DNA of 64,000 nt from Diplonema papillatum (GCA_030068145.1 JAPJBO010000154.1:62001-126000), one strand, 5' to 3'; shown: positions 21,211 to 32,837, counted from the first letter of the stretch. The notes: generated by a model not told the origin, from the letters alone. Program-made: numbers and translations.

Positions 21211-23323
21211 TCAAGACTTCTATCGTCTTGCGGTGGTAGCTGTACGGAGATCCCTGGCCCATCGCAGCAGCTGAATGTCATCCGGGTCACAGTTTTGAGC
21301 CATTGTTTTGATACTCTCTCGCATGGATAGTGGCAAATCACCTGAAATCCAGCGAGGTGCTGCAGACTACTGTCCACGTTTGTGTGTGAGTGTTTGTGGT
21401 GTGTTTGTGTGCAAGGGTTTGTGCGTGTGCGTGTGGTGAGTGCTAAGGGTCTTCTCTCGTCCTCTTTTGTTTTGCTCCTTCTTTTCTCGTTGCTCTCTCT
21501 CTCTCTGTCCTCTTCTTCGCCAGACGGGTTTTGTGCTGGAAACACAGAATGTTCGTGTCTTCTCCGCCAATCTGCGAACGTAAGGGTGGGGAGGGCAGCA
21601 AAGCAAAGCGCCTGTGCTTCTGTGCCGTTCCCGTACAAGCTTGGAAGATCTACAGGCCGATCCGCTTGCGTTTTTCCTCCTTTTTTTTTTTTTTTTTTTT
21701 TTTAGCGGTCTCTGGCGATTCGATGCTTGATTGTTTTGATCATTTCTTTTTCTTTTCTAGTGCGACCGACGATTTAACCGGAGTTGACGTCCTCTCCCCT
21801 CCACCCCCCGCACACCCTCAGCGACAGCCAGCGTCAGACTTGCCCACCCGAAGGCTGATTCCTCGGGTCAAGGTAATCGACTACTGGCTGGAAGCTGCTT
21901 GGGCTAGCTTTTCACTTTTCTTCTTTTCTGCATCCATGGCGCACCTCAATCTCCACCCCACCCTGGGGGGGGATGGCCCTCTGTTTTGGCGTTTTTTTGG
22001 CGGTTATTGTGGTTAAGATGTTCGGTGTTTTAGGGTCTCCGGTTGACCATTGAGGCTGGGAGTCGGGTAGTGGAGGGATGTAGGCATACTTGCACACTTT
22101 AACTACGGCTAGCCAAGTTTGTAACTGTTGCGACCGACGCCAAGAAGAAATTCGCTTTGAATTTAGTCTTGGGCCCTCCACTCCGTGAGTGCTTGACTTT
22201 TTAGAGTGAAAGTTTGCTTGAAACTCCGGGGTTTTAAAGTCTCCGGGTGACCTTCGTCGTTATGGGAAGATATCCTTTGTGATCTGAGTGTCGTAAGAGT
22301 GGTGGTTACACGAGGTAAGAGGAACGGTGGGTACCTTGGTTGTTGGTCATTGGTGGTTTCGGCCATTGTCCACATACCTTACTTACGGTAGGCCCTCCTC
22401 AGTATGGTGCCGCAGTTTTTGGGTGGGATCTCGTTTCAAGAAGTCTTGTGGCTTTAATCCTCCGATTGAAGCGGAGGGGTGGGAAAGATAGGTCCGAGTT
22501 TTAGAACACGGGGTGGGGTTTGTTTTTCTACTATCTGACACTTTTTTTGCACGCAATGTGCGTGTACCTTGACAGTTCACTTGGGACGGCCCCCATATTT
22601 TTAGAGTTAAAGTTCGCTTGAAATTCCGGGGTTTAGGGTCTCCGTGTGACCGTTCATGAATGGGTTCTCTTAGGGCAAGAAAGGGCTATGTGAATACGGG
22701 TTGTATATTTAGTGCACGCTTTCGTTATGGGTTATGGCTAGCCATGTCCGGGACTGTTTGTGACCGACACCGATCGTGCTTTTCTCTTTTTCTTTTTTGA
22801 CTGTTTCTTGTGGTAAGCGGTTGGGTTTTTGAAAGTCTCCGTTTGATTTGTGAGTTTTTTTTTCTTTCTTTATTGCATCGAACGGGCGCCCGACGGACGT
22901 TGCCGCAGTAAGTGCCGCGCTTCATTCGGGGGCTGTTTTCAATGTTTTGTTCTTCGTCCCCCCCCCCTTTCGTGTGTGATCAGTGCTCGCGCCGGGGCCG
23001 ACGGCCTGCCCAGCCTACCAAAGCCGCCCTGAGTGTGCAGAACTCTTCAATCCCTTCCCTTTCTCGCATTCGTTTGTTGCTAATAATGGTGGTACCTGCA
23101 ATTTCAAGTTCGCTCTGCTGATAATCTTAAAAAAGCAGGCGGTGTTTCTCCATGGCGTGAGCACTGGGTTTGATTCACCGCAGCCGTTAGACCGAGTTTC
23201 TCCAGGCTGGGCTTCATTTTCATTATTTCGTTTGTAAGAGTGACAGCTCGCTCGTTAGGTTTCTTTACTAAAATATTTTTGAGACTCTTTTTTTGTTTTG
23301 TTGATTTTGTAGCGTTATTTGCT
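21211..23323. other. Gene-free stretch
   Basis: Contains TG-rich DNA near 21380-21440, a T tract near 21680-21704, a long family B copy (22199-22400), a shorter one (22597-22660) and unassigned sequence. No gene was recognised on either strand. Confidence 0.45.
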
Positions 23324-23577
23324 CAGGGCATTAGCTTGGTCTCCGGACCATTTTCCACATTCGGCCCGCTGACGGCTTGTTGCGTCCTCACTCAGGAATG
23401 GGCTCAACACAGCGTGACGCGACGTATCTTCACCCTGAGTGCCTCGGATTGCGCATTGGCCACCTTTGCCGGGGGGCTGGGTAGTGGTGCAGTGCCATTT
23501 ATTTTCTTATTTTTCCCCGCCGGCTTTTGCAATTTTGGACTGACAGTCCAAATGTGGATATAGAAGCTAATCCCCTG
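23324..23577 (+). mobile_element. hAT-like MITE J, copy 2
   Basis: Same termini as 11952-12220 (CAGGGCATTAGCTTGG; GAAGCTAATCCCCTG) with a few indels. The flanks ATTTGCT and TTTTGCT give a 6/7 duplication. About 15 bp shorter than copy 1. Confidence 0.8.
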
Positions 23578-23691
23578 TTTTGCTCCCCTCCCGATCCTAA
23601 CAACAGACAACAAGTGTCAGACTACTCGGTGATTGATTCCTTTTGGCAGTGCCCCCCTCTTCTCTGCCGGAAGTTGAAGTAGATTTGTCTT

Positions 23692-23990
23692 TTTTGTGTT
23701 TCCGACGATCCCGAATGGACGTACAGATTGGTGTCTTTCGACCTTTTTGTGCTTGTGAAATTTTTTTTTTATCTTTTTTCTTTAGGTTTCTTCCTGCACT
23801 TTCCGAGCACTCCTTTTGCAGTCTGTGCTCAGCTTATTAGACTGTGTCCGTGCTCAAAAAAAAAAAAGGCGCTTCGTTTTGTTTGTGCGTGCCGGTTGAT
23901 AGTTCTTCCGACCCCGCTCATTTCCAGGTTAGGAATTCTGACCGACCATCAAAACACGTCATGCCTACGTCTTTTTGGCCTTCACAATGC
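23692..23990 (+). repeat. Family G copy followed by family C copy
   Basis: G at 23692-23752 (TTTCCGACGATCCCGAATGG), then a T-rich spacer, then C at 23864-23990 (TTTGTGCGTGCCGGTTGATA, CGTCATGCCTACGTCTTTTT). Confidence 0.65.
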
Positions 23991-24029
23991 ATTTGTCGGG
24001 CAGCAAGGCTGGCGGTTGCCGAAAGAAAC

Positions 24030-24340
24030 GCTCGAGGTGCCGCCTTGTGCTTTCTGCGGAGGAAGCTAGACGAAGTGGGTCTTTTTTTGTTGAGCGCTTG
24101 CGCTTACGCCCGCCACTAAACCCAGATTCACCTGTGTTTGGTCTTTACATCCTTTGATACTTCGCAGCTGGCAGCTTCCTCGAGGATTTCCTACAAAGCA
24201 GGTCACACAACTACACAACTAAAAGAATAGTGTTGCGCCTTCTTCTATTTGTGCGCCCTAGCGGAACTCGCCTGCTTCGATGAGTTTGTATAGTACGCTG
24301 CAACTGCTGATTTTTAGTACCGGCAATGCATTGTAGACAC
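24030..24340 (+). repeat. Family M copy 4 and family L copy
   Basis: A diverged M (24030-24205; CGCTCGAGGTGCCGCCTTGT to TCCTACAAAGCAGG) followed by L (24245-24340; TTTGTGCGCCCTAGCGGAAC to GGCAATGCATTGTAG). Confidence 0.65.
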
Positions 24341-24599
24341 AAAATGAAGCCCCGGCATGTCGGCTCGGACCGCCGCCTCTGCGGCAACATTGTTGCTTGC
24401 AGCGCGCTTCCGCCCCCCTACCCAGGTCAGAAACCCCGCGAAAAGGTGGCTGTCTTTAGTCTTTTTCCGCGTGCTTCTTTCTTCTTTTTTTCTTTGTGCG
24501 TGTATTTGTTGTTGTGGAGTAGATCTCCATCGGTGGATTGCAAGGACGCGGTCTGCACCGTACTGGTCCCGTCTGCACCGGCGCACGACAAGTTTTTAG

Positions 24600-24680
24600 G
24601 TGAAAGGCAGCTTCCTTGAGGACGCGCCTGCGGTTGCGGGGATGCCGCCGAAGCGGGAGGGTTGCAGGTTCCATTTGAGT
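24600..24680 (-). pseudogene. Fragment of the cyclin gene's last codons
   Basis: About 80 bp matches 26445-26515. In the cyclin frame it reads QPSRFGGIPATAGASSRKLP then a stop, against QPSRFGGISVTAGASPRKLS in the intact gene. The rest of the gene is missing, so this is a dead 3'-end fragment. Confidence 0.75.
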
Positions 24681-24689
24681 CTCTCACCG

Positions 24690-25090
24690 ATGATGCGGCG
24701 AACTATCGCAAACCTCGCTGCCTTTTTGTGTCGAAGTCGCGTTCTGTCATGTGCGTCGATTCTCGTCGTCAAGTCGGGTCTGCTGGACTCTTCAGGCCTT
24801 CAGGAGCCACTTTGCGGTCTCCTTGACGACAGATCGACTTTCCGTTTAACTTCAAGAGCCGTACAGAGACAAGACGCACATCAAAAGCAGCGGCGAACTA
24901 TCGCAAGCCTCAGTGCAGCCTTTTCGTGTCGAAGTCGCGTTCTGTCATGTGCGTCGATTCTCGTCGTCAAGTCGGGTCTGCTGGACTCTTCAGGCCTTCA
25001 GGTGCCACTTTGCGGTCTCCTTGTCGACAGATCGACTTTCCATTTAACTTCAAGAGCCGTACGGAGACAAGACGCACATCAAAAGCAGCG
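24690..25090. repeat. Tandem duplication of a 200-bp unit
   Basis: Two units (about 24690-24890 and 24891-25090) share CGGCGAACTATCGCAA, GTGTCGAAGTCGCGTTCTGT and GGCCTTCAGGNGCCACTTTG and differ at few positions. It directly follows the cyclin 3' fragment. Confidence 0.8.
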
Positions 25091-25399
25091 GCGAACCATA
25101 TGCATCCAAAAGACACTCGGAGGAGCCGCCCGGTGGGGGAAGGTTTGGGTACGGGAAGCAATCCATGGACCTAATATCACCTCTCACCTCAAGGTATGCC
25201 ACTTTAGTTGACCTCTATCCCCTAGAACCAAAGCATCGAATTGCCTTTGCGGACGTGCACCGACGTCGTGAACCTTCGAACGCTTATTGCGGAGTATCAC
25301 GCGTTCACGAGCGAAATCACACGCCTTGTCGTCATATTTCCATTCGCTTCCCTTTTTCTCTAGACTTGATGCTAGCATCAAACAAGCAGGCAGTACTGC
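25091..25399. other. No gene; family A-like palindrome
   Basis: Unassigned sequence ending in an A-like TTGATGCTAGCATCAA (about 25367-25382) directly before the second cyclin fragment. Confidence 0.4.
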
Positions 25400-26080
25400 T
25401 GTGGTCAGCGGCGAGCAAGCCGACGACGACGGGGGACGGCGAGCTGGCCGACGACACTGGTCAGGAAAAGGTTTTCCAAACCAGTCACAAAAGGCTGCGT
25501 GCGAGGGATCGGTCCCTCCTCGTAAGCTTGTTTCGCAGTGGTTCAGGCGACCTCCGCCACCGGTGCGTTTTCCGGTGCGCCGGTCCATCGGTAGGCGCCG
25601 ACCTATCTTGAGCAGAGAGATCGCGCGTAAAGCCAGCCGTTCTCCGGGAACTTGTACCCGGCCAGGGCCCGCGAGCCGGCGGTGATGGTGATATCATGCC
25701 CCATTGCGATGTCACGGTCCTACCGAACCACCGTGCGAGAGCCTACTGACGGGTGGTCGGTGGCATTTCCATCGGCGAGATTATTCTGCGTTCCTCCACC
25801 TTGTGCAAGGATGGTTGCTCTCGCGGCTTCTGCGGCGGTCTGCTGTTGGCCCGCAGGTGAAGAACCCGCCGGCGCCGCTGCCGCCTGCTGCGCCTTCTTC
25901 GCCGCCGGGGCCGGAGGATCCGGCGGAAAACTCCGGCTGCCGCGCGGTCGACTCGCTGCCGTCCTTCTCGTGATCATACTCCCCGTCCGCGCTGACTTCC
26001 TCCGCATCGAACCCGAACGCGGCGTGCGGCGAGAACGACCAGCAGCGAGCTGGAGAACGGCCGCCTCCGCCAGCCCCCCC
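25400..26080 (-). pseudogene. Broken second copy of the cyclin 3' half
   Basis: The minus strand encodes FSPHAAFGFDAEEVSADGEY and KDGSESTARQPEFSAGSSGP, matching the cyclin's FSPHAASGFDAEEVSTDGEY and KDGSESPARQPEFSAGGGAS. Farther along are GPWPGTSSRR in a shifted frame (the intact gene has SRALAGYKFPEN) and a serine/alanine-rich end. An insertion of about 180 bp (25690-25870) and frameshifts break it. The cyclin box is absent. A C run (about 26080-26090) marks the edge of similarity. Confidence 0.7.
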
Positions 26081-26397
26081 CCCCCCCCCGGAAGGCTCCC
26101 GCAGGCATCTCTTGCTCAATGTTCTTCTCTCGCGCTGGTTTCTGGTGTTGTCGACAATCAACCCACGTCGATGTTTTCTCTTTGTGTGCGTGTGCGTTGC
26201 TGTATTTTTGGTAGACGGAAATCCCATGGGGTGGCGTGCAACTCTGCGGGCTAACACCTGAGAGTCCACTACATGCGCTGCCCTAAAGCTGCACTACATT
26301 CCATGACTGTCACGCACCTTTCCCTTCACTCGTCTTTCTTTTCCTTCCTCTTGTCCCCCAATATCCTTGTCCTTCTCCTTGTTCTTTTTTCCGGGGC

Positions 26398-27486
26398 TTA
26401 GAACGTGCACAAGCGTTTGGCCCGAACGACGAGTTTCTCGGTAAAAGACAGCTTTCTTGGGGACGCGCCTGCGGTTACTGAGATGCCGCCGAAGCGGGAG
26501 GGTTGCAGGCAGGGGAGCGGCGGCGTCGACACGGTGTCGTCGTGGTGGTCGAGCGACGTCAGCGGTGAGCAAGCCGACGACGAAGGCGACGACGGCGGGG
26601 ACGGCGAGCTGGCTGACGACGCGTTCTCCGGGAATTTGTACCCGGCCAGGGCCCGCGAGCCGGCTGTGAAGAACCCGCCTGCAGCCGCCGCCGCCTGCTG
26701 CGCCTTCTTCGAGGCGCCGCCGCCGGCGGAAAACTCCGGCTGCCGCGCGGGCGACTCACTGCCGTCCTTCTCTTGGTCGTACTCCCCGTCCGTGCTGACT
26801 TCCTCAGCGTCGAACCCGGACGCGGCGTGCGGAGAGAACGTCACGAGCACAGAGCTCGAAAAAGGCCGCCGCCGCGCGCCCACCGCGGCAGGAACCGACC
26901 GTCGCGTGTCTCCCATCGAGCTGGCCGTGACGGAGGACCGGTACCCGCAGCTGCTGTCGACCGAAGAATACACGGAGACAGACGACGGCATCGATACGTC
27001 GCGGGTGGTGAGGAGGGAAGAGAGCGGCGCGAGGAGAGAGTCGCGGGATTGCAGGCGCTGCTCCCAGTCCGCGTACAGCGCGGGGGTGACGAAAAGCTTC
27101 CAGTCGAGGGCTGCGAGGAGGCCGAAAACCACCCGTGGGATCTCGTCCACGTGCACTCCGCCGCACTTGGAGTAGTACCGGTCGGAGTGGATCGCATCGT
27201 CGTGGTACTTGGCCGCGAGGAGGAGAGACGCCAGCGTCAGGCGGTGCGCGTTCCTCTTCGTGAACGTCACCCCGCTGCGTTCAAGGTACACTGCGGCCAG
27301 CACCGAGCACGCGGCGCTGCACTGGAAGCTCGCTGCCAGCCGCGCGAAGTACCCGCCGAGACACAACTCGGGAACTCCGGCGGCGTCGAACACCGTCAGC
27401 CCCTTCGCCACGCCCGCCGGCGCCGCGGCAAACTTCGCCCGCAGGTACTCCTGCACGTCCTTCACGCAAGTCGAGCCGGCCTGCAT
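26398..27486 (-). CDS. PHO80-like (P/U-type) cyclin
   Basis: Single-exon 362-residue protein starting MQAGSTCVKDVQEYL. The first 145 residues match the PHO80/cyclin-P family: a helix ending YFARLAASFQCS, then VLAAVYLERSGVTFTKRNAH, the signature LTLASLLLAAKYHDDAIHSD, then RYYSKCGGVHVDEIPRVV and FGLLAALDWKLFVTP. In this family the cyclin box binds PHO85-like CDKs in nutrient, phosphate or cell-cycle control. The partner here is inferred. Residues from about 165 to 362 are a low-complexity Ser/Ala/Pro/acidic tail without a known domain. The protein is longer than a minimal plant U-type cyclin because of this tail. Two broken copies of the tail lie downstream (24600-24680, 25400-26080). The long + strand frames over this gene are shadows. 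Confidence 0.9.
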   Translation of the reverse strand: MQAGSTCVKDVQEYLRAKFAAAPAGVAKGLTVFDAAGVPELCLGGYFARLAASFQCSAACSVLAAVYLERSGVTFTKRNAHRLTLASLLLAAKYHDDAIHSDRYYSKCGGVHVDEIPRVVFGLLAALDWKLFVTPALYADWEQRLQSRDSLLAPLSSLLTTRDVSMPSSVSVYSSVDSSCGYRSSVTASSMGDTRRSVPAAVGARRRPFSSSVLVTFSPHAASGFDAEEVSTDGEYDQEKDGSESPARQPEFSAGGGASKKAQQAAAAAGGFFTAGSRALAGYKFPENASSASSPSPPSSPSSSACSPLTSLDHHDDTVSTPPLPCLQPSRFGGISVTAGASPRKLSFTEKLVVRAKRLCTF

Positions 27487-28410
27487 CGTGGCGGACGAGC
27501 GGAGTCTCTTCGATTGGTATCTCTGTTGTGCCTTCCCCGGCGAGGCGCGTCAGTCTGTTGCCTCACACGACAAATTTGTGTGGTCGACGGAGTGCGTCAG
27601 ACTGTTTTGTCTTGCGACCTTGGTACTTTTCCGGGGTTTCCGGCAGATTTTTTTTCTTCTTTTTTTTACTTTTCCTTTTTCTCGTTTTCACTTCTTGGGA
27701 CACTCTCCCTTTTTCGCCGATGGAACAGCCTTCGGCTGAGCGATTTGCTTTTTCGTTTTTCTGTTATTTTTCCTTCTTTGCCGCTCCCTTCACTCTTCAC
27801 CGCGCGCGCAGCGAAAAGAGGATGAAGCGCACTGCGGTCACGTAAGGGTTTTTTTTTTCCTTTTTGTCTTTTTCCCTTTTGTGTTTTCACCTTTTTTTTT
27901 TTTTAGTCGGCCGCTCGAGCGTTTGCTTTGTGTTGCCGGTTTTTTTTTTTTCTTTTTGTTGTGTATTTTTTTCTTTTTGTGGTTTTTGTTTCTTCTATGC
28001 CGAAGCTAGAGGCGGAGTTCGTGTGTTTCTTTTGGTCTGCTTGTTGAGAAGTAGTAGCGAGTAGACTGATGCTTAGCGACATTCGTGGATTCCGGTTGAC
28101 CGTAGAGGCTTGGCTAGAGAAGACGGGTTGAAAGAATTGAAAACAGTGAGAGGGTGCAGCTCGTTTCGGGTGATGTTTCACTCCGTTGTGAAACCTTGTG
28201 AGGTCCCCTGACGCGTGTAGGGGGTGTTGGGGATGGGTGTGGTCGTTCTGCTTCGGCGTGAAATGCCAGGGAGTTTCGACGCTCAACTCCGAATTTTGCA
28301 TCTTCAAGTTAAAATGTTCTTCCCCACGAACTGAACTGTCCTTTCTTTTTGAAAGTATGCTGACACACTGCAGTTCACTAGGCCTCTTGAGTCGTGCTAA
28401 CCACAGTTAC

Positions 28411-28654
28411 CAGCCACACCAGCCACACCAGCCACACCAGCCACACCAGCCACACCAGCCACCCGCGAACCAGCCATGCCAACTCCAGCCACACCAGCCA
28501 CACCAGCCACACCAGCCACACCAGCCACCCGCGAACCAGCCATGCCAACTCCAGCCACACCAGCCACAGCAGCCACCCGCCAACCAGCCATGCCAACTCC
28601 AGCCACACCAGCCACACCAGCCACACCAGCCATCTGCCAACCGGCCACGTTAAC
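28411..28654. repeat. CAGCCACAC minisatellite
   Basis: Variants of a 9-bp unit CAGCCACAC with interspersed CAGCCACCCGCGAACCAGCC and CATGCCAACTCCAGC words, forming a higher-order repeat of about 70 bp. All three forward frames stay open because 9 is a multiple of 3; no coding is inferred. Confidence 0.9.
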
Positions 28655-29829
28655 TAACAGGCCAGGCCAATCGGCCAGCCACACAACTTGCGGACGTGTA
28701 ACACGTAAACCAGCCCGGTATCATGCCATGCCGCCTGCATGGCACGTGCGCTTTCGAGCTCTCAACGCTTACCCGAGACGCTGCGTGAAGGTAAGCGAGG
28801 GAGACGGCCAGGGGCGGGAAAGGCAACGACGAGAAGAAGTTTCGATCTGAAGAGAACGGCGATGGCAGGCGAAGAAAATGCCGCAAGTTTTTTTTGTGGA
28901 AAAACGCTGAAACTTCTTGACTGGGAGAATCTTAGTTCCATGTTTTTTTTTAGGCAGGAGGGGGTTGTGGAATGTTCTCGAACTCTCTCCAACCCATTCT
29001 GCTGTGAAAAAGTCGGTGGAACATCCGTGAATGATGCACCACTGTACGTTTCGCACGTTTTTCCGACAAATGAAGTTCACCTCGCAGGCCCGAGTGGAAG
29101 ATATGGGAGAAACCAGGGACGAAAGGGTTGTAACGGGGGGGGAAGGAATGTGGGGAAACACAAGTGCCCCCGAAAGCCCTCGAAAGACGGGCTCTACAGC
29201 AGGCGGGAAAGACTTCAGAAGCGGGAAGAAGAAACATTTGTGCTTACTTTCTTTTTTCTTTTTCTTTTGAAGTTCTTCTCACCCATTCTTTATAAATGTG
29301 CCCTTTCGGGAATCACAGCAGCAAGAAGCGACGCCAAGTGAGGAAAAGCTAGTTCCTTGCAAGGGGGGGTTGGTCATGCGCAAGGAATTACGAGGAGAAA
29401 AAGAAACGGTCTTAGAACCCAAGTCTTTTCTTCTTTTTTCCGAAGGCGGGGCGCGTTGGGGCAAAAAGGGTAAGGTAAGCAACATTTTTTGAGGCTAGAT
29501 GAACGAGGGGGCAGAGATGGGCATGATATCACGGCGGACCGGCCACGACCGCAAGGGTCATTCCTTTTTTGGAAATGAAAGTTGGAAAGGCAAATTGGTC
29601 ATTGCCGCTTTGCTTACATAAAACATGGGCCGCAGATTCACTGTTTTCGAAAGGGCTGTGTCGGGCACCGGAAAACTAGTGCGCAGAGACGTGACCAGTC
29701 CGCCGTGGATACCTCGCACAAAAAAGAAAGAGGGTGGAAAAAGAAAGCAGGTCTGGCCTGGCGTTATCCAAAATCTCGAATATTGGACTCTTGTAGGTGT
29801 TGGGTAGATCCACACCAAACGGGCAGATG

Positions 29830-30010
29830 TCAAAAAAAGACAGGCGCTTCGTTTTGTTTGTGCGTGCTGGTTGATCGTTTTCCCACTTGTATTTACCCTG
29901 TGTATATTCAGGTAAGGAATTCTGATCAAGCACCAAAGCACGCTGCCTACGTCTTTTTAGCCTGCATAATACATTGAAGGGCAACCCGCAAGATTGTTAG
30001 TACTAGAAAA
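29830..30010 (+). repeat. Repeat family C, copy 3
   Basis: Closest to the copies at 3708-3880 and 53996-54170. It shares GACAGGCGCTTCGTTTTGTT with the latter and ends GATTGTTAGTACTAGAAAAA. Confidence 0.75.
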
Positions 30011-30355
30011 AGGTTGCGACCCCAAAACGGGAATACAGGAGCATGGGCGTGGGCCCGTTGGATAACACCCGACCAGCGTCTGCATTTATTTTTGTCTGAC
30101 GTGCCTCCCTTGGCGGGTGTGCTACAAATATTCGTGTTCACTCGCAGGGTGCCAGCTGCGCCTCGCGGGTCAGTGTGCAGCGCAATGACTAAGAAATGAA
30201 GAACCCCAAGTCATTCGTGAGGCTGTTCCAAGAGCCGGCCTGTCGACTTCGCCGCAAGCACTGGCACGCTGACGCAGTGGTGGGTGTGTGTTTTGTGGGT
30301 GGGTTGCGGGGCATGTGGGAGGAGGTAAGACTGGAAGGCTAGAAGAGGGTCCGAA

Positions 30356-32531
30356 TCAGAATTGCGAAGCTTGCTCGCTTTCGTCGATGGATGAGTCGTC
30401 AGAGTCGCTGCGCATGACGGCGTCGGCTCCTTCTGTCTTCGGCTCTTCTGGTTCATGCGGTAGGGCTTGCTTGTCGAAATCGTGCCGATCAGCGAAAGCC
30501 TTCAACTCCGCTACGCTTTTCTCCAAGCTGACCACTGCGTTCTTACGCGCCATACGAATGTTTGGGTCACCACACGCGTCCACACCGTCAAGTTTAATCA
30601 CCTGTTGCAGCAGACCTGTTCGTTGGGGTACGTTCTGAGTGCGACAGTCCAAATCTTGGCCGCGACTTTGGGTCCAAGTTTTGGGTCCGAGAAAAGCTGA
30701 GTTGCAAGTCTACGAATCAGCTGTTTGTCGCAGTAAGAAACAACCAACGCGGAGGAGTCGGTTCTGCAACCGGGCATCAACGCTGTTGGCAACGGCAGCA
30801 GGAAGTGACGAGTCTATGAAATCCATTCAAGAATGGGGTGAAATACCAAAACAGTACGGTTTCTTGAGTTTGTGCCCAAAACTTGGTGCGCACGTGAGAG
30901 ATCTACTACAGAAACTCCAAAAAGATGCGCCCCGCGCTTCCTAGTTTTGTGTGCACGTTGTTCGTTCTGTCGATTCATCGTGGGAATGGTAAGCGCGTAA
31001 GCCAAAAAAAGACTCCTGCGACCGACACCACGAACACATTCGCAATGAATCGTAAGGGCAATGAAACGTAAGGGAGAAAAACTTAGTATTACTGTTTAGG
31101 CAGACCACTGCCTCTCATGCATGTTTGATGCAAGCATCAAGTCTTCGTGGAAGAAGAGTAAACCGTACACCGAGTAGGAGAAAGTAGAAAGGAAAACTAG
31201 CGTTTTCGTTGACCGCACTACCCTGAGCCCAAATCCTGGACGTGGTTTCAGGTGGCAAATTTGCAAATGATCGTGATCAGAAGGTCCTACGTGGGTGGTT
31301 CAGTTTCTTCACACATTGCACGTGGCTAAAAATAAAACAGGGGAGGGGATGGTACCTAGCACCTCACTATTATCTAGTCCAAAAACAATACACTTTTTAG
31401 TGTAGACAAAAGCCGGCTCGAATAGAGGCTATTCACATTGCATGTTTATGGGACCTCCAGTCTCAAAATACTCGAGGGACTGCCTTGTGCTCATTTCGAA
31501 GGAGGCTAGAGGGGGAGAAAACAATACAACTACAAAGTGGCTCTTTTTGTTGAACGCTTACGCCCGCCATTAAATCCAGACAGCACATTTACTTCCTTTG
31601 ATCTATCGCAACTGGCAGTCTCCTCAAGCATTTCCTACAAAGCAGGTGCTTGTACAAATAAAATAGGGGAGGGAATGGTACCTTCTTCGAAATAGGCGCG
31701 CTGCTTTCGGATCTGCTCGCGCTCCTCCTCGCTCGCGATGGGCGTGAAGGCGCCAGCCCACGTCTCCTTGATCGCGCTGGCGACCTTCAGAATCTCTGCG
31801 ATCTGGGCGAGCGAAGTGGCCCGTGGCGAGACTGGCTCGGCCGTCTCGGCGGCCTGCGGCGGCGGCGTCGCCTGCCGCTGGCGCTGCGGTTGCGCTTGCT
31901 GGTCGGCATCCGGCGCGCCATGCCCTCGGGGGCTGCGTGACGGCGTTGGGACTGGCGACGGGTCTGTGTGGTCGGACGACAGCCCGTTGACCTCCTCGGG
32001 CTCACAGGGCTCAGGCGGCACGGCGGCTGTGCGTGCGCGCTTGGACACCTTCGGCACTCGGCGTGGCAGCGGTGCGGGTGGGGCGGATGGCTGCGATTCC
32101 GGGGAGGTGCGGGCTGTCGGTCTGGCGGCTGGCCGTGCCTGCGTCTTGGGCTGGTACTCTGTCGTGGACCGAGTCCTCGACGGCATGAACGCCGAGAACG
32201 GGGCTTCCGCCACCGGGCGGGTGCCCCAAGGGAACCCCGGCCGCCGCGAAGGGAAGCCGCGCGGCGGAAGCGACCGGCGGGCGGCTTCTTCTCCGCTTTC
32301 TTCGCCGCCGCCCGACGAAGACGAGGAGCTGCGCTGCGCTTGCGCGGCGCGCTCGTCCGCCTGCCGCTGGCGCTCCCGCTCGAACATCTCGCGGCGCAGC
32401 CGCATGTCGGCCTGCCGTCTCCTCTCCGCCTCCGCGCGGCGCTCGGCCAAAGCTTGCCTTCGCTGCTGCTCCCACGGGTCAAACCCGCCACGAACGCCGC
32501 GAGGCTGGTCGAAAAGACTGTCGAAGAACAT
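30356..32531 (-). CDS. BAG-domain cochaperone 1 (two exons)
   Basis: Exon 1 is 32531-31682 and exon 2 is 30615-30356, giving 369 residues. The donor is GAAGAAG|GTACC and the acceptor CAACGAACAG|GTCTG; the joined phase-1 codon keeps the frame. The split BAG domain (about residues 237-325) becomes contiguous: SLAQIAEILKVASAIKETW, EEREQIRKQRAYFEE, then GLLQQVIKLDGVDACGD and PNIRMARKNAVVSLEKSV. BAG domains bind the Hsp70 ATPase domain and promote nucleotide exchange; the Arg-Lys motif (R304, R307-K308) lies in the expected helix. The N-terminal half is an E/R/Q-rich probable coiled coil (about 20-70), then Ser-rich and Pro-rich linkers. The C-terminus is acidic and serine-rich (SDSDDSSIDES). The 1,066-nt intron contains families A, F and M. 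Cytosolic location is inferred from the lack of a signal peptide. Confidence 0.85.
31077..31331 (+). repeat. Family A and family F copies in the BAG 1 intron
   Basis: A at 31077-31152 (all three palindromes recognisable) and F at 31199-31331. On the coding (minus) strand, F begins with TTTTATTTTTAG, a potential competing 3' splice site. Confidence 0.75.
31331..31682 (+). repeat. Insertion bounded by 26-bp direct repeats, holding M
   Basis: Near-identical 26-bp direct repeats (24/26) at 31331-31356 and 31657-31682 enclose 300 bp that include a family M copy (31463-31655). The repeat ends in GGTACC, so the 5' splice site of BAG gene 1 (in the 31657-31682 copy) has been duplicated 326 bp into the intron. 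Confidence 0.75.
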
Positions 32532-32837
32532 TGCTCAGAAGTCAAAACAAAAAGGGCGCGTGTGCGAGTGAATGCGAGTTGTGTGTGTGTGTGTGGCTGT
32601 GCTGTGTGCTTTTTTTTCTCAAGAATCTAGGAATATGAGTGTAAAACCTGGAAGCTTTGGTGCTTGCGTAACGGAAGATGGGGGTTGCGGGGAAAAAGGA
32701 GCTTTCGCTGAAAGACTTTTTCGGTTGAGTGGTCCGCGCGTCGGACAGAACCACGAAGATTTCTGGGTCTCCTAGAATGCACCTCTGCTCCGCTGCTGTG
32801 CTGGCAGCGCGGTGCCTGCGGCCGGCCTGCCCTGCGT

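Larger units (their letters stand above)
27487..30355. other. Gene-free stretch between cyclin and BAG gene 1
   Basis: T-rich DNA (27640-27990), the CAGCCACAC minisatellite, purine-rich DNA around 28800-29500 and a family C copy (29830-30010). The + frame at 28739-29341 is open for 200 codons but has no recognisable feature and no conserved composition, so it is not called. Confidence 0.45.

Noticed and set aside
26773..27825. 350-codon + strand frame over the cyclin gene
   Set aside because: Antisense shadow of a GC-rich coding sequence; Arg/Gly-rich with no domain.
28394..28657. Pro/His/Gln-rich repeat protein
   Set aside because: A 9-bp minisatellite keeps all frames open; no start context or flanking coding sequence.
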